A stretch of DNA of 64,000 nucleotides, taken from Bradyrhizobium sp. 186. GTDB taxonomy: Bacteria > Pseudomonadota > Alphaproteobacteria > Rhizobiales > Xanthobacteraceae. How positions within the stretch are numbered: the stretch's first letter is position 1; every line of letters begins with the position of its first letter. Shown piece by piece: positions 36,544-45,923 of the stretch. Made by a program: the position numbers and the translations under genes. The notes below the pieces were generated by a model. The model searched no databases. It had not been told where the DNA came from and was given only the letters and a program-made list of their open reading frames with translations. The DNA lies in NCBI RefSeq assembly GCF_023101685.1, contig NZ_CP082164.1, forward strand, positions 2,232,001 through 2,296,000. Reading direction: 5' to 3'.

Positions 36544-38103
36544 CTACCGTTTCCCCACCTTCTCCCACAGCCACCGCGCCACCGCATCCGGCGACGAATT
36601 CGCGTCGTTGCCGCTGGCCCGCAAATTGGCTTCCCGCATCGTGGCGATATCGATCCTGCCGAGCAGCGGCTCGAGAGCCTCCTTGAGCCGCTCATCGCCG
36701 GTGCGCTTCGGCGCGAGCAGAAGGATCGCATCGTAGGGTGGGATTGCGTGTCTGGGATCGTCGAGCACCACGAGATCGTATTTCGCGATCAGCCCGTCGC
36801 TGGTGTAGCCGGCGATCACGTCGATTTCGCCGCTGGCGACCGCCGCATACATGAAGTCCGGCTGCATCTGGCGTTGGGCGCGGAACTGAAGGCCATAGGC
36901 CTTTTGCAGCGCCGCCCATTCGGGCCGCGAGAAGAATTCGTAGTCGCCGGCGATCGACATCGTCGGCGCGTGCGCCGCGAGATCGGCGATGGTGCGGATA
37001 TGAAGCGCCTCGGCACGCTGCTTCGGCATCACCAGCGCATAGGCATTCTCGAAGCCGAGATCGCCGAGCAGGGTGATGTTGTCCCTGGCGAGCGCCGCCT
37101 TCAGCTCCGCCAACAGCTCCGCGCGCGGCTTGATGTCGGTGCGGTGCAGCTGATTGGCCCAGAGCGTGCCGGAATAATCGACATAGAGGTCGATGTCGCC
37201 GGCCTTCAGCGCCTCGAAGATCACGCTCGAACCGAGACCCGATCGTGCGGTGGTGGATAGACCGGCTGCCTGGAGGCGGTCCCTGAGCAGGGCCGACAGC
37301 ACATATTGCTCGGCAAAGGTCTTGGCGCCGACACCGTATCCCGACGACGATCGCGCCATCGACGGCACCAGCGTCGCGGCCACCAGCGCGAGGATGCCGG
37401 CGACGCCGAACACAGTACGCAGGCGGCTGCGTTGGCGCAGGCCGTTCTCGATCAGAGCAAGCAGTTGATCGACGGCGAGCGCCAGCAGGGCGGAAGCAAA
37501 ACAGCCGAACAGCACGAACACCCAGTTCTGGGTCTGGAGTCCCGCGAAGATATAGTTGCCGAGGCTGGTCTGTCCGATCGGAGTCGACAGCGTCGCGGTG
37601 CCGATCACCCAGACGGCGGCGGTGCGGATGCCGGCCATCATCACCGGCAGCGCCAGCGGCAGTTCGACCATCACGAGCGACTGCCGCGCGGTCATGCCGA
37701 CACCCTTCGCAGCCTCGAGCAGCGCCGGGTCGATGCCGTTCAGGCCGGTGATACCGTTGCGCAGCACCGGCAGCATCGAATAGAGCGCGAGCGCCAGCAT
37801 CGCCGGCAGGAAGCCGAACGCCGAGAACGAGACGCCGAACCAGGCCAGCGTCACAGAGGCCAACGCCAGCAGCAGCGGGTAGAATAGCGCGAGCAGCGCC
37901 AGACCCGGCACGGTCTGCACGATGCTGGCGAGCGCGAGCAGGACGCCGCGCGGGGTGGGACGGTCGCGCGTCAGGATCGCCAGCGGCAGGCTGACGATCA
38001 GGCCAAGCGCGAGCGCGGCCAGGCTCACCCGCACATGGTTGCCGAGATAGTCGGGCAGATGCGACAGCGCCTCGCCCCAGCGCGGATCGGAGAAGAGGCT
38101 CAT
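36544..38103 (-). CDS. Osmoprotectant ABC transporter, permease fused to substrate-binding domain
   Basis: 519 residues. Residues 1-230 form a ProW/OpuCB-type permease (EAA-like loop ALLEAAKGVGMTARQSLVMVELPLALP). Residues 240-519 form an OpuAC-type binding domain (GYGVGAKTFAEQYVLSALL, then GDIDLYVDYSGTLW). This is the glycine betaine/choline/quaternary amine importer layout in which the receptor is tethered to the permease. It overlaps the ATPase gene by four bases (ATGA). The ligand is inferred from the family. Confidence 0.92.
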   Translation of the reverse strand: MSLFSDPRWGEALSHLPDYLGNHVRVSLAALALGLIVSLPLAILTRDRPTPRGVLLALASIVQTVPGLALLALFYPLLLALASVTLAWFGVSFSAFGFLPAMLALALYSMLPVLRNGITGLNGIDPALLEAAKGVGMTARQSLVMVELPLALPVMMAGIRTAAVWVIGTATLSTPIGQTSLGNYIFAGLQTQNWVFVLFGCFASALLALAVDQLLALIENGLRQRSRLRTVFGVAGILALVAATLVPSMARSSSGYGVGAKTFAEQYVLSALLRDRLQAAGLSTTARSGLGSSVIFEALKAGDIDLYVDYSGTLWANQLHRTDIKPRAELLAELKAALARDNITLLGDLGFENAYALVMPKQRAEALHIRTIADLAAHAPTMSIAGDYEFFSRPEWAALQKAYGLQFRAQRQMQPDFMYAAVASGEIDVIAGYTSDGLIAKYDLVVLDDPRHAIPPYDAILLLAPKRTGDERLKEALEPLLGRIDIATMREANLRASGNDANSSPDAVARWLWEKVGKR

Positions 38104-38882
38104 GCCGCACCGCTCTGCGGCAGCAGCGTGTTTAGCCGCTCGACCTGGCGCCGCGGCGTCCGTAACAGCTCCAGCACATAGTCATCGCTGCTCTTTGAGA
38201 GCTCGGCCGGTGTGCCCTGCGCGAGCAGCTTTCCGCTGCGCATCACCGCGATGCGGTCGGCGAGCAGAATCGCTTCCGTCATGTCGTGCGTGATCATCAC
38301 GGTGGTTAGGCCGAGGCTGCGATGCAGCGTGCGATAGTCGTCGCCGAGCGCGTCGCGGGTCAGGGGATCGAGCGCGCCGAACGGCTCGTCCATCAGTACG
38401 ATGCGGGGTTGTGCCGCCAGCGCCCGCGCGACGCCGACGCGCTGGCGCTGGCCGCCGGACAGCGCCTCTGGCAGCCGGTCGCGATGCGCAGCACGGTCGA
38501 GCTGCACGAGCTCCAGCAGCTCGTCGACGCGCGCGGCGATGTCCGCCGCCGGCACGCCAAGCAGCTTCGGCGTGATCCCGATATTGTCGGCAACACTCAG
38601 ATGCGGAAACAGTCCGCCGCTCTGGAAGACGTACCCGATCCGTCGCCGCAGCGCGACCGGATCGACGGCCCGCACGTCGTCGCCCTCGACGGTGATCGTG
38701 CCCCGATCGGCCTCGATCAGCCGGTTTGTCAACCGCAGCAGTGTGGTCTTGCCCGAGCCCGAGCCGCCGACGATGGCCAGAAACTCGCCCTCGCCGATAT
38801 CGAGCGACACATGGTCCACAGCCACGGTGCGACCGAAGCTCTTGGTGACGTGCGCATAGCCAATCATCGGCCTGGAAGGCAT
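38100..38882 (-). CDS. Osmoprotectant ABC transporter ATPase (OpuCA/ProV-like)
   Basis: About 260 residues. Walker A GGSGSGKTTLLRL, Q-loop YVFQSGGLF, signature LSGGQRQRVGVARAL, Walker B IVLMDEPFGALD and H-loop ITHDMTEA are all present. There is no C-terminal CBS pair, unlike the longest ProV/OpuCA proteins. The ATG at 38882 is used; 38867 is also possible and the frame is open to 38948. It is coupled to the fused permease gene downstream. Confidence 0.92.
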   Translation of the reverse strand: MPSRPMIGYAHVTKSFGRTVAVDHVSLDIGEGEFLAIVGGSGSGKTTLLRLTNRLIEADRGTITVEGDDVRAVDPVALRRRIGYVFQSGGLFPHLSVADNIGITPKLLGVPAADIAARVDELLELVQLDRAAHRDRLPEALSGGQRQRVGVARALAAQPRIVLMDEPFGALDPLTRDALGDDYRTLHRSLGLTTVMITHDMTEAILLADRIAVMRSGKLLAQGTPAELSKSSDDYVLELLRTPRRQVERLNTLLPQSGAA

Positions 38883-39016
38883 TGGGCGGGGGCTCACTTC
38901 GCTGACCAGCCCATGGAGGGCGGGGATGACGAGACCCATGCGTAGCACGCTTGGCGGCTCGATTGAACTTCGCCGCGCGAGCGGCTAAGGCATCGATCCG
39001 GGTTCGGAGGAAACAC

Positions 39017-39835
39017 ATGACAACGCCCACGGCAGTGGCACTGGAAGATGCCAAGGTTGCGTTCCGGCTGGGAGACGGGCGGGTCTACACGGCGGTGGAA
39101 AAGGCGCACCTTACGGTCGCGCAGGGCGAGTTCGTCGCCATCGTCGGCCCGACCGGCTGCGGAAAATCGACACTGCTCAACGTTGCCGCCGGACTGCTGA
39201 AGCCGGCCGCCGGCAGCGTCAAGATATTCGACCGGTCGCTCGCGGGGCTGAACCGGGACGCCGGCTATCTGTTCCAGGCCGATGCGCTGTTTCCCTGGAA
39301 GACCGCGCTCGACAATGTCGCGATCGGGCTCGAGATCAGGGGCACGCCGCGCGCCGAGGCGCTGCCGCGCGCGCAGAAATGGCTGACCTCCGTCGGCCTC
39401 GCGGCTTTCGCCAACCGCTATCCGCACATGCTTTCGGGCGGCCAGCGCAAGCGTGTGGCGCTGGCGCAGGTGCTGATCCGCGATCCCAAGATCCTGCTCA
39501 TGGACGAGCCGTTCGGGCCGCTCGATGCGCAGACCCGGCAGGTGATGGGCAACCTCCTGCTCGACCTCTGGAATGCCGACCGCAAGGCCGTGCTGTTCGT
39601 GACCCATGACCTCGAGGAGGCGATCGCGCTCGCCGACCGCGTCGTGATCATGTCGGCGGGACCGTCCTCGCGCATCATCGGCGACTGGCGCGTGACGCTG
39701 CCGCGCCCGCGCGACATCTTCGAGGTGCGGCTGGACAAGGAGTTCCATGCGCTCCATCGCGAAATCTGGAGCGTGCTCAAGGACGAGGTGATGAAGGGCT
39801 ACGCGCAATCCACGCAAGCGGCGGAGGCGGTCTGA
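39017..39835 (+). CDS. NitT/TauT family ABC transporter ATPase
   Basis: 272 residues. Walker A GPTGCGKSTLLNV, Q-loop YLFQADALFPWKTALDNV, signature LSGGQRKRVALAQ, Walker B ILLMDEPFGPLD and H-loop VTHDLEEA. The FPWKTALDNV segment is typical of nitrate/taurine/aliphatic sulfonate ATPases. GGAGGAAAC precedes the ATG. The permease starts at the final base of this gene's stop codon; the probable receptor is encoded at 41249. Confidence 0.93.
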   Translation: MTTPTAVALEDAKVAFRLGDGRVYTAVEKAHLTVAQGEFVAIVGPTGCGKSTLLNVAAGLLKPAAGSVKIFDRSLAGLNRDAGYLFQADALFPWKTALDNVAIGLEIRGTPRAEALPRAQKWLTSVGLAAFANRYPHMLSGGQRKRVALAQVLIRDPKILLMDEPFGPLDAQTRQVMGNLLLDLWNADRKAVLFVTHDLEEAIALADRVVIMSAGPSSRIIGDWRVTLPRPRDIFEVRLDKEFHALHREIWSVLKDEVMKGYAQSTQAAEAV

Positions 39836-40620
39836 TGTCGCGCGTGACGCTGCTTGCGCTGCAAGTCCTGGTCGCCGTCGTCTGCATCGCGCTGTGGCAA
39901 TTGCTCTCGACTGTTCCCGTGTTCGGCAAGATCCTGCTGCCGCCGTTCTTCTTCTCCAACCCGGTCGACGTGTTCAGCCAGATCGTCAAATGGTTTTTAT
40001 CGGGCGTGATCTGGAAGCATCTCTGGATCACGCTGGTGGAGTCGCTCCTGGCCTTCGTGATCGGATCGCTCGGCGGCGTGCTGGTCGGCTTCTGGTTCGC
40101 GCGTCAGCCGCTCGTCGCCGCGGTATTCGATCCCTACGTGAAAATGGTCAACGCGCTGCCGCGCGTCGTGCTGGCGCCGATCTTCGCGCTGTGGCTCGGC
40201 CTCGGCATCTGGTCCAAGGTTGCTCTCGGCGTGACGCTCGTCTTCTTCATCGTGTTCTTCAACGTCTATCAGGGAGTCAAGGAGGTCAGCCGCACCATCC
40301 TGGACAATGGCCGCATGCTCGGCATGAGCGAGCGCCAGCTGATGCAGCACGTTTATTGGCCCTCGGCGCTGTCCTGGATGTTCTCGTCGCTGCACACCTC
40401 GGTCGGCTTTGCCGTGGTCGGCGCGGTCGTCGGCGAATATCTGGGATCGGCGGCGGGGCTCGGCTATCTGATCCAGCAGGCCGAAGGCGTGTTCGATGTC
40501 GCCGGCGTGTTCGCCGGCATGTTCGTGCTGTCGGCCTTCGTCATCCTGATCGACTATGGGGTTACGCTGGTGGAGCGGAGACTATTGGTTTGGCGGCCGA
40601 CCGTGGACGGGCGCGGCTAG
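39835..40620 (+). CDS. NitT/TauT family ABC transporter permease
   Basis: 261 residues, about six membrane helices with the EAA-like loop (RTILDNGRMLGMSERQLMQHVYWPSALSW) and AVVGEYLGSAAGLGYLIQQA typical of SsuC/TauC/NrtB. Its ATG overlaps the ATPase stop codon (TGATG). The substrate is not predicted by sequence alone. Confidence 0.93.
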   Translation: MSRVTLLALQVLVAVVCIALWQLLSTVPVFGKILLPPFFFSNPVDVFSQIVKWFLSGVIWKHLWITLVESLLAFVIGSLGGVLVGFWFARQPLVAAVFDPYVKMVNALPRVVLAPIFALWLGLGIWSKVALGVTLVFFIVFFNVYQGVKEVSRTILDNGRMLGMSERQLMQHVYWPSALSWMFSSLHTSVGFAVVGAVVGEYLGSAAGLGYLIQQAEGVFDVAGVFAGMFVLSAFVILIDYGVTLVERRLLVWRPTVDGRG

Positions 40621-40660
40621 GCCGCAACGGGGCCCACGCATCGGCGCGAGCCCGGATCGC

Positions 40661-41110
40661 TCAGTCCAAAAGCTTGGTGTCGTCAGGTGCCTGCGGCGGC
40701 GTCTTGATTGCGATCGCCTTGACCTGTCCGCTGATCGGCTTGGTGCCGCCATGCGGCGTTCCCTTCGGAATGATGACGAGGTCGCCGGGCTTCACCGTCA
40801 CTTCCTTGTCGCCGAGCCAGATGGTTCCGGTCCCGTCCAGGATGTACTGAATCTCGTTGGTGTTGGGATGCATGTGCTTCGGCACATTGCCGACCTGGAT
40901 CGAGATGGTGGCGCCGTCGGCGCTCGCGAACATCTTGGAACGGTAGCCGACATTGTTGGCGTTCCCGAGTGGGTCGCCTTCCATCTCGCCGGTGTGGATG
41001 ATCTGCGGGGTGATATTCTCCGCGGCCACCGCCGGCCGCAGCAGGTGGGTCGCGCCGCATCCGGCGGCAAAAGCGGTGGCGATCGACAGCCCGATTGCAA
41101 GGCGATTCAT
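40661..41110 (-). CDS. Exported cupin-domain protein
   Basis: 149 residues. An N-terminal signal segment ends near VAAE (about residue 30) and contains a cysteine (FAAGCGATH) that could be a lipobox variant. A single cupin barrel follows: PKHMHPNTNEIQYILDGTGTIWLG supplies the His, His and Glu metal ligands, and PGDLVIIPKGTPHGG the last histidine. It is transcribed against the flanking ABC genes. A periplasmic metal-cupin role is inferred; no substrate is evident. Confidence 0.8.
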   Translation of the reverse strand: MNRLAIGLSIATAFAAGCGATHLLRPAVAAENITPQIIHTGEMEGDPLGNANNVGYRSKMFASADGATISIQVGNVPKHMHPNTNEIQYILDGTGTIWLGDKEVTVKPGDLVIIPKGTPHGGTKPISGQVKAIAIKTPPQAPDDTKLLD

Positions 41111-41248
41111 GGATGATCCTCCCCATCACAAGTTTGTTGTTGTGCGCCCATGCTATTGCGCCGAAAGGCCGATGGCCAGCGCCTTAGGCCATGCTTCTCA
41201 AGCCAGTCCCGCTGCTCTATGGTGCCGCCGGCCGAATGGAGGAAACCA

Positions 41249-42277
41249 ATGAAGAACACGATTGCCAGGCTCGCCGGCGCGCTGCTGGCGCTGACGCTCA
41301 CCACCGGTCTTGCCGCGGCGCAAAGCAAGGTCACCGTCGCGATCGGCGGCGGCGCCTGCCTGTGCTATCTGCCGACGGTGCTGGCTAAACAACTTGGCGA
41401 GTACGACAAGGCCGGCCTCAGCGTCGAGCTCGTCGACCTCAAGGGTGGCTCGGATGCGCTCAAGGCCGTGCTCGGCGGCAGCGCCGACGTCGTCTCCGGC
41501 TATTTCGACCATTGCGTCAATCTCGCCGCCAAGAAGCAGGAGCTTCAGGCCTTCGTGGTCTATGACCGCTATCCCGGCCTCGTGCTGGTGGTCTCGCCGT
41601 CGCACACGAACGAAATCAAGTCGGTCAAGGATCTCGCCGGCAAGAAGGTCGGCGTCAGCGCACCGGGTTCCTCTACCGACTTCTTCCTGAAGTATATGCT
41701 GAAGAAGAACGGCCTCGATCCGGCCGGCACCGCCGTGATCGGCGTCGGTCTCGGCGCCACCGCGGTCGCCGCCATGGAGCAGGGACAGATCGACGCGGCC
41801 GTGATGCTCGATCCCTCCGTTACCGTGCTCCAGGGCAGCCACAAGGACCTGCGCATCCTCAGCGACACCCGCACCCAGAAGGATACGCTCGAGACGTTCG
41901 GCGGCGAATATCCGGGTGGCGCGCTGTACTCGACTGCGGCCTGGGTCAACGGCCACGAGAAGGAGGTGCAGGCGCTCACCAATGCGATCCTGGGCACGCT
42001 CGCCTGGATCCATTCGCATTCGCCCGAGGAGATCATGGCGAAGATGCCGGAGGAGATGGTCGGCAAGAACAAGGATCTCTATCTCGCCGCGCTGAAGAAC
42101 ACGATTCCGATGTTCTCCGAAACCGGCAAGATGGACCCGAAGGGGGCGGACGCCGTGCTCGCGGTGTTCAGCGTCGGCTCGCCTGACGTGGCCAACGCGA
42201 AGATCGACGTCAGCAAGACCTTTACCAATAGGTATGTCGAACAGTCCAAGAAGACCACAGGAGTGAATGCCAAATAG
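41249..42277 (+). CDS. NitT/TauT family substrate-binding protein (NMT1/THI5-like)
   Basis: 342 residues with a signal peptide cleaved near LAAAQ (about residue 25). The mature domain shows VTVAIGGGACLCYLPTVLAKQLGEYDKAGLSVELVDLKGG and GSADVVSGYFDH, then SVKDLAGKKVGVSAPGSSTDFF. GGAGG lies seven bases before the ATG. It probably serves the ATPase-permease pair 0.6 kb upstream, with a convergent cupin gene between. Confidence 0.9.
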   Translation: MKNTIARLAGALLALTLTTGLAAAQSKVTVAIGGGACLCYLPTVLAKQLGEYDKAGLSVELVDLKGGSDALKAVLGGSADVVSGYFDHCVNLAAKKQELQAFVVYDRYPGLVLVVSPSHTNEIKSVKDLAGKKVGVSAPGSSTDFFLKYMLKKNGLDPAGTAVIGVGLGATAVAAMEQGQIDAAVMLDPSVTVLQGSHKDLRILSDTRTQKDTLETFGGEYPGGALYSTAAWVNGHEKEVQALTNAILGTLAWIHSHSPEEIMAKMPEEMVGKNKDLYLAALKNTIPMFSETGKMDPKGADAVLAVFSVGSPDVANAKIDVSKTFTNRYVEQSKKTTGVNAK

Positions 42278-42305
42278 CTGACGCGAAGGCGTGGTAATCG
42301 GCGTC

Positions 42306-43010
42306 ATGACGTCACCGGTCATTCATCGCGTCGCGACGCTCGATCTTGCCGTGCGCCCGATCGCGTGGCCGTTCGCAGAAGAGCGGCGCGCCGAGATCGC
42401 GGCGCATTTTGCCGAGAAGCAGCGCGAGCGGCCGAAAATCTGGAACGGCCGCGTTCTGCTCGGGCGCGATGCCGTGTTCACGGACGGTCATCTCGCCGCG
42501 ACCTATTTCGAGACCGACTTCGCGAGCTTCCTCGCCTGGCGCGACTGGGGCTTTCCTGATCCTGCCGTGTTCAACGGCTTTGGCATGGGCGCGCTATGCG
42601 CCTCCGACGGCGTCTTCGTTATGGGCGAGATGGCGCAGCACACCGCCAATGCGGGACGCATCTATTTCCCGTCGGGCACGCCCGATCTCGACGATGTCAG
42701 GCACGGGACGCTCGACATTCCCGGCAGTGTCGTCCGCGAGACCGCGGAGGAGACCGGCCTGACCGCGGTCGACTACCGAGCCGAGGCGGACTGGCACTGC
42801 GTGGTCACCGGCCACGCGATTGCAATGATTCAGGTTCTCAACCTTGATATGCCGGGCGAGGCGGTTCGCACCCGGATCGAAGCGAATCTCGCGCGCGAGG
42901 CCGAGCCCGAATTGTCGGCGATTCATCTCGTGCGCGGGATGAGTGATCTCACGCCGTCCATGCCGCGATTTGTCACGGCCTTCGTCGAGCAGCAGTTCGC
43001 TTCGCGCTGA
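42306..43010 (+). CDS. NUDIX hydrolase-like protein with an incomplete Nudix box
   Basis: 234 residues. RETAEETGL at about residue 145 matches the core of the Nudix box, but the glutamate expected eight residues earlier is replaced (the segment reads GTLDIPGSVV). The N-terminal half (FETDFASFLAWRDWGFPD) resembles nucleoside-diphosphate hydrolase-like proteins of alphaproteobacteria. It may hydrolyse a nucleotide-linked compound or be inactive. It lies between two transporter clusters. Confidence 0.7.
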   Translation: MTSPVIHRVATLDLAVRPIAWPFAEERRAEIAAHFAEKQRERPKIWNGRVLLGRDAVFTDGHLAATYFETDFASFLAWRDWGFPDPAVFNGFGMGALCASDGVFVMGEMAQHTANAGRIYFPSGTPDLDDVRHGTLDIPGSVVRETAEETGLTAVDYRAEADWHCVVTGHAIAMIQVLNLDMPGEAVRTRIEANLAREAEPELSAIHLVRGMSDLTPSMPRFVTAFVEQQFASR

Positions 43011-43105
43011 CGCGCGAGGCTTGACATCGCTTCGCCCAGCCCATGTGATGGGCAAAAAACAAAAGCAAAAAGAATGCAATGCACAATCGTCCAGGGAGGT
43101 TTTTG

Positions 43106-44416
43106 ATGCGCCTGCGCATGGCTGCCCGCTCGGTACGTGGGATGTTGATCGCGATTGCCGCGACAGGCTTGATGGCTTCGGCCCAGGCTCAAGAGAAGAA
43201 GATCAAAATCGGCGTCGTGTTCGACCTGACCGGGCCTCTCGCGGGCGGCGGGTCTGAGCTCGGCTATATCGGTGCGAAAATCATCCTCGACCATTTCGCC
43301 AAGACCGGCGTCGAGGGTTACAAGATCGAGGCGGTCTATGCCGATGCGCAGAGCAAGCCCGACATCGCCATCAACGAATCCGTTCGCCTGCTCGAGCAGG
43401 AAAAGGTCGACATGGTGCTCGGCTTCTTCTCCTCGGCCCAATGCGTGCCGGTCGCGGCCCGCGTCGAGCAGCTCAAGAAGTTCATGTGGATGACGACCTG
43501 CATCTCGTCGGCCGTGTTCAACGACAAGGGCTACAAATACGTGTTCCGCCCGCAGGCGAGCGGCGACCAGTTCGGCATGATGACGATGGATTTCATCGCG
43601 CAGAATGCCAAGCAGAAGTTCGACAAGGAGCCGAAGGACCTGCGCGTCGCGATTATCCACGAGGACGGCGCTTATGGCGTCGACGTCTCCAAGGGCAATG
43701 AGGCCGGCGCCAAAAAGGCGGGCTTCAACCTCGTCATGAAGGAGGGCTACTCCGCAACCGCGCCGGATCTGTCGGCGCTGGTGACCAAGCTGAAGCGCGC
43801 CAAGCCCGACGTCATTTTCCATACCGGCTACAATCCCGACATCACGCTGTTGTTGCGGCAGGCCCGCGAGCAGGGGTTGAAGTTCGGCGCGCTGATGGGG
43901 CATGGCGCCGGCTACGGCGTCTATGAGAAGCTGAGGGAGGGCATGGGCGCGGACGCCACCTATATCTTCAACACCGACCCGATCTCGATCTGGCTCGCCA
44001 ACCAGAAGACCATGGATCCGAAACTCCCGCCTGTGATCAAGATGGTCGGCGAGGAGTTCGACAAGATCAGGCCCGGCGTCGCCATCCGCTCGGCCCATGT
44101 CGGTATCGGTGCGTCCAACACCTACGTGTTCATGGCCGATGTGCTGCCGCGCGCGATCAAGAAGTACGGCGGGGTCGATCCCGACGCACTGCGCAAGGCC
44201 GCGCTTGACACCGACATCCCCGAAGGCGGCACCATGCTCGGCTTCGGCGTCAAGTTCTATGGCGAGGGCACGCCGATGGCAGGCCAGAACGAGCGTTCGT
44301 TCCCGGTCGTGATTCAGTATCTCGACGACAAATCCCATGTGGTGTGGCCCAAGAGCCAGGCGCAGCGCGAGGCCGTGCTGCCGCTGCCGAAGGGCACCAC
44401 CTACAGCAACCAGTAG
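43106..44416 (+). CDS. Branched-chain amino acid/amide-type ABC substrate-binding protein
   Basis: 436 residues. The signal peptide ends near AQAQ (about residue 28), then KIKIGVVFDLTGPLAGGG opens a periplasmic binding protein type I fold with IHEDGAYGVDVSKGNEAGA. It is somewhat longer than LivK. The ATG at 43106 has GGAGG six bases upstream; an ATG at 43079 is less likely. The four genes that follow make a complete Liv-type transporter, so this is its receptor. The ligand could be branched-chain amino acids, amides or aromatic acids. Confidence 0.92.
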   Translation: MRLRMAARSVRGMLIAIAATGLMASAQAQEKKIKIGVVFDLTGPLAGGGSELGYIGAKIILDHFAKTGVEGYKIEAVYADAQSKPDIAINESVRLLEQEKVDMVLGFFSSAQCVPVAARVEQLKKFMWMTTCISSAVFNDKGYKYVFRPQASGDQFGMMTMDFIAQNAKQKFDKEPKDLRVAIIHEDGAYGVDVSKGNEAGAKKAGFNLVMKEGYSATAPDLSALVTKLKRAKPDVIFHTGYNPDITLLLRQAREQGLKFGALMGHGAGYGVYEKLREGMGADATYIFNTDPISIWLANQKTMDPKLPPVIKMVGEEFDKIRPGVAIRSAHVGIGASNTYVFMADVLPRAIKKYGGVDPDALRKAALDTDIPEGGTMLGFGVKFYGEGTPMAGQNERSFPVVIQYLDDKSHVVWPKSQAQREAVLPLPKGTTYSNQ

Positions 44417-44431
44417 CGGCGGAGAGCGGCG

Positions 44432-45199
44432 GTGCTGGAAGTCAGCGGGCTGGTGAAGCGCTTCGGTGGCTTCACCGCCGTCAACAACGTGTCGTTCCGG
44501 GTCGATCAGGGCGAGATCCTCGGCCTGATCGGCCCCAACGGCTCGGGCAAGAGCACGATCTTCAACATGCTCTCCGGTACGCTGGCGCCGACTTCCGGAT
44601 CGATCCTGTTCGCCGGGCACGAGATCGCGGGCCTCGCGCCGCACCGGATCATCAACCGCGGCATCGGCCGCACCTTCCAGATTCCGCGGCCGTTCCGCCG
44701 TCTGACGATTTTCGAGAACGTCGCGCTCGCCGGCTTCTACGGTCAGGGCCGGCACAGCCGCGCCAAGGCCGAGGAGGCGGCCGAGCGGTCGCTCGCGATG
44801 GTCGGCTTGCCCACGGATCGCCACGCCAGCGTCGATGGCCTAGGCGCGGCCAGCTTGAAGAAGCTCGAACTCGCCAAGGCGCTCGCCACCGCGCCAAAGC
44901 TGCTGCTCGCCGACGAGAGCCTCGGCGGCCTCGACGAGACCGAGATGGATCAGGCGGCCGACATGCTGCGCAACATCCGCGACGAGCTCGGCATCACCAT
45001 CATATGGGTCGAGCACATCATGGGCGTCTTGATGCGCGTGGTCGACCGCGTCATGGTGCTCGACCACGGCGAGAAGATCTCGGAGGGATTGCCGAGCGCG
45101 GTTGCTGGCGACCCGCGCGTGATCGAGGTCTATCTCGGCACGGATGCCGAGACCACCCAGGCCGCGGCGGCGGAAGCGCGCCGCCGCGCCGGAGGCTAG
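44432..45199 (+). CDS. livG: Liv-type ABC transporter ATPase LivG
   Basis: 255 residues. Walker A GPNGSGKSTIFNMLSG, Q-loop RTFQIPRPF, signature region AASLKKLELAKAL (weak LSGG match), Walker B LLLADESLGGLD and H-loop VEHIMG. LivG-type motif IINRGIGRTFQ is present. The start is GTG at 44432. It follows the receptor gene by 15 bases. Confidence 0.92.
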   Translation: MLEVSGLVKRFGGFTAVNNVSFRVDQGEILGLIGPNGSGKSTIFNMLSGTLAPTSGSILFAGHEIAGLAPHRIINRGIGRTFQIPRPFRRLTIFENVALAGFYGQGRHSRAKAEEAAERSLAMVGLPTDRHASVDGLGAASLKKLELAKALATAPKLLLADESLGGLDETEMDQAADMLRNIRDELGITIIWVEHIMGVLMRVVDRVMVLDHGEKISEGLPSAVAGDPRVIEVYLGTDAETTQAAAAEARRRAGG

Positions 45200-45202
45200 G
45201 CG

Positions 45203-45907
45203 ATGCTGGAGCTTCGATCCGTCAACGCTGGCTATGCCACGTTCCAGGCTTTGTTCGACGTCAATCTCGACGTGAAGGCCAGCGAGGCCGTCGGCGTCAT
45301 CGGTCCGAACGGCGCCGGCAAGACCACCCTGATGCGCGTCATCTCCGGCCTGATCCGCCCCTCGCGCGGTTCGATCACGATGGAGGGCGTCGATGTCGTG
45401 GCGACGCCGCCGCACAAGATCGTCAGCCTCGGGATTGCGCATGTGCCGGAGAACCGGCGACTGTTTCCGCAGCTCTCGATCGACGACAATCTGAAGATGG
45501 GCGCCTTCATGAAGGAGGCGCGCGGCCACTACGCCGAGCGGCTGGACGTCGTGTTCGAGCTGTTTCCGCGCCTGAAGGAGCGCCGCCACCAGATGGCCGG
45601 CACCATGTCCGGCGGCGAGCAGCAGATGTGCGCGATCGGCCGGGCGCTGATGTCGAATCCAAAGCTCTTGCTGCTCGACGAGCCATCCGCAGGGCTTGCA
45701 CCGGTGGTGGTGCAGCAGGTGTTCGAACTGGTGAAGCGCATTCGCGCCAGCGGGCTGACGGTGCTGATCGTCGAGCAGAACGTGCAGCAGGTGCTCCGCG
45801 TGGTCGACCGCGCCTATCTGATCGAGGCCGGCACGATCCGCGCCTCGGGCACCTCGGCGGAGATGCTGGCGAGCGACACGGTTAAGGAAGCGTATCTCGG
45901 GGTGTGA
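45203..45907 (+). CDS. livF: Liv-type ABC transporter ATPase LivF
   Basis: 234 residues. Walker A GPNGAGKTTLMRV, Q-loop HVPENRRLFPQLSIDDNL, signature MSGGEQQMCAIGRALM, Walker B LLLLDEPSAGLAP and H-loop VEQNVQQV. The two ATPases LivG and LivF form the heterodimeric engine of the importer. It starts three bases after livG. Confidence 0.94.
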   Translation: MLELRSVNAGYATFQALFDVNLDVKASEAVGVIGPNGAGKTTLMRVISGLIRPSRGSITMEGVDVVATPPHKIVSLGIAHVPENRRLFPQLSIDDNLKMGAFMKEARGHYAERLDVVFELFPRLKERRHQMAGTMSGGEQQMCAIGRALMSNPKLLLLDEPSAGLAPVVVQQVFELVKRIRASGLTVLIVEQNVQQVLRVVDRAYLIEAGTIRASGTSAEMLASDTVKEAYLGV

Positions 45908-45923
45908 AGGGCGGGCGAGAGGC

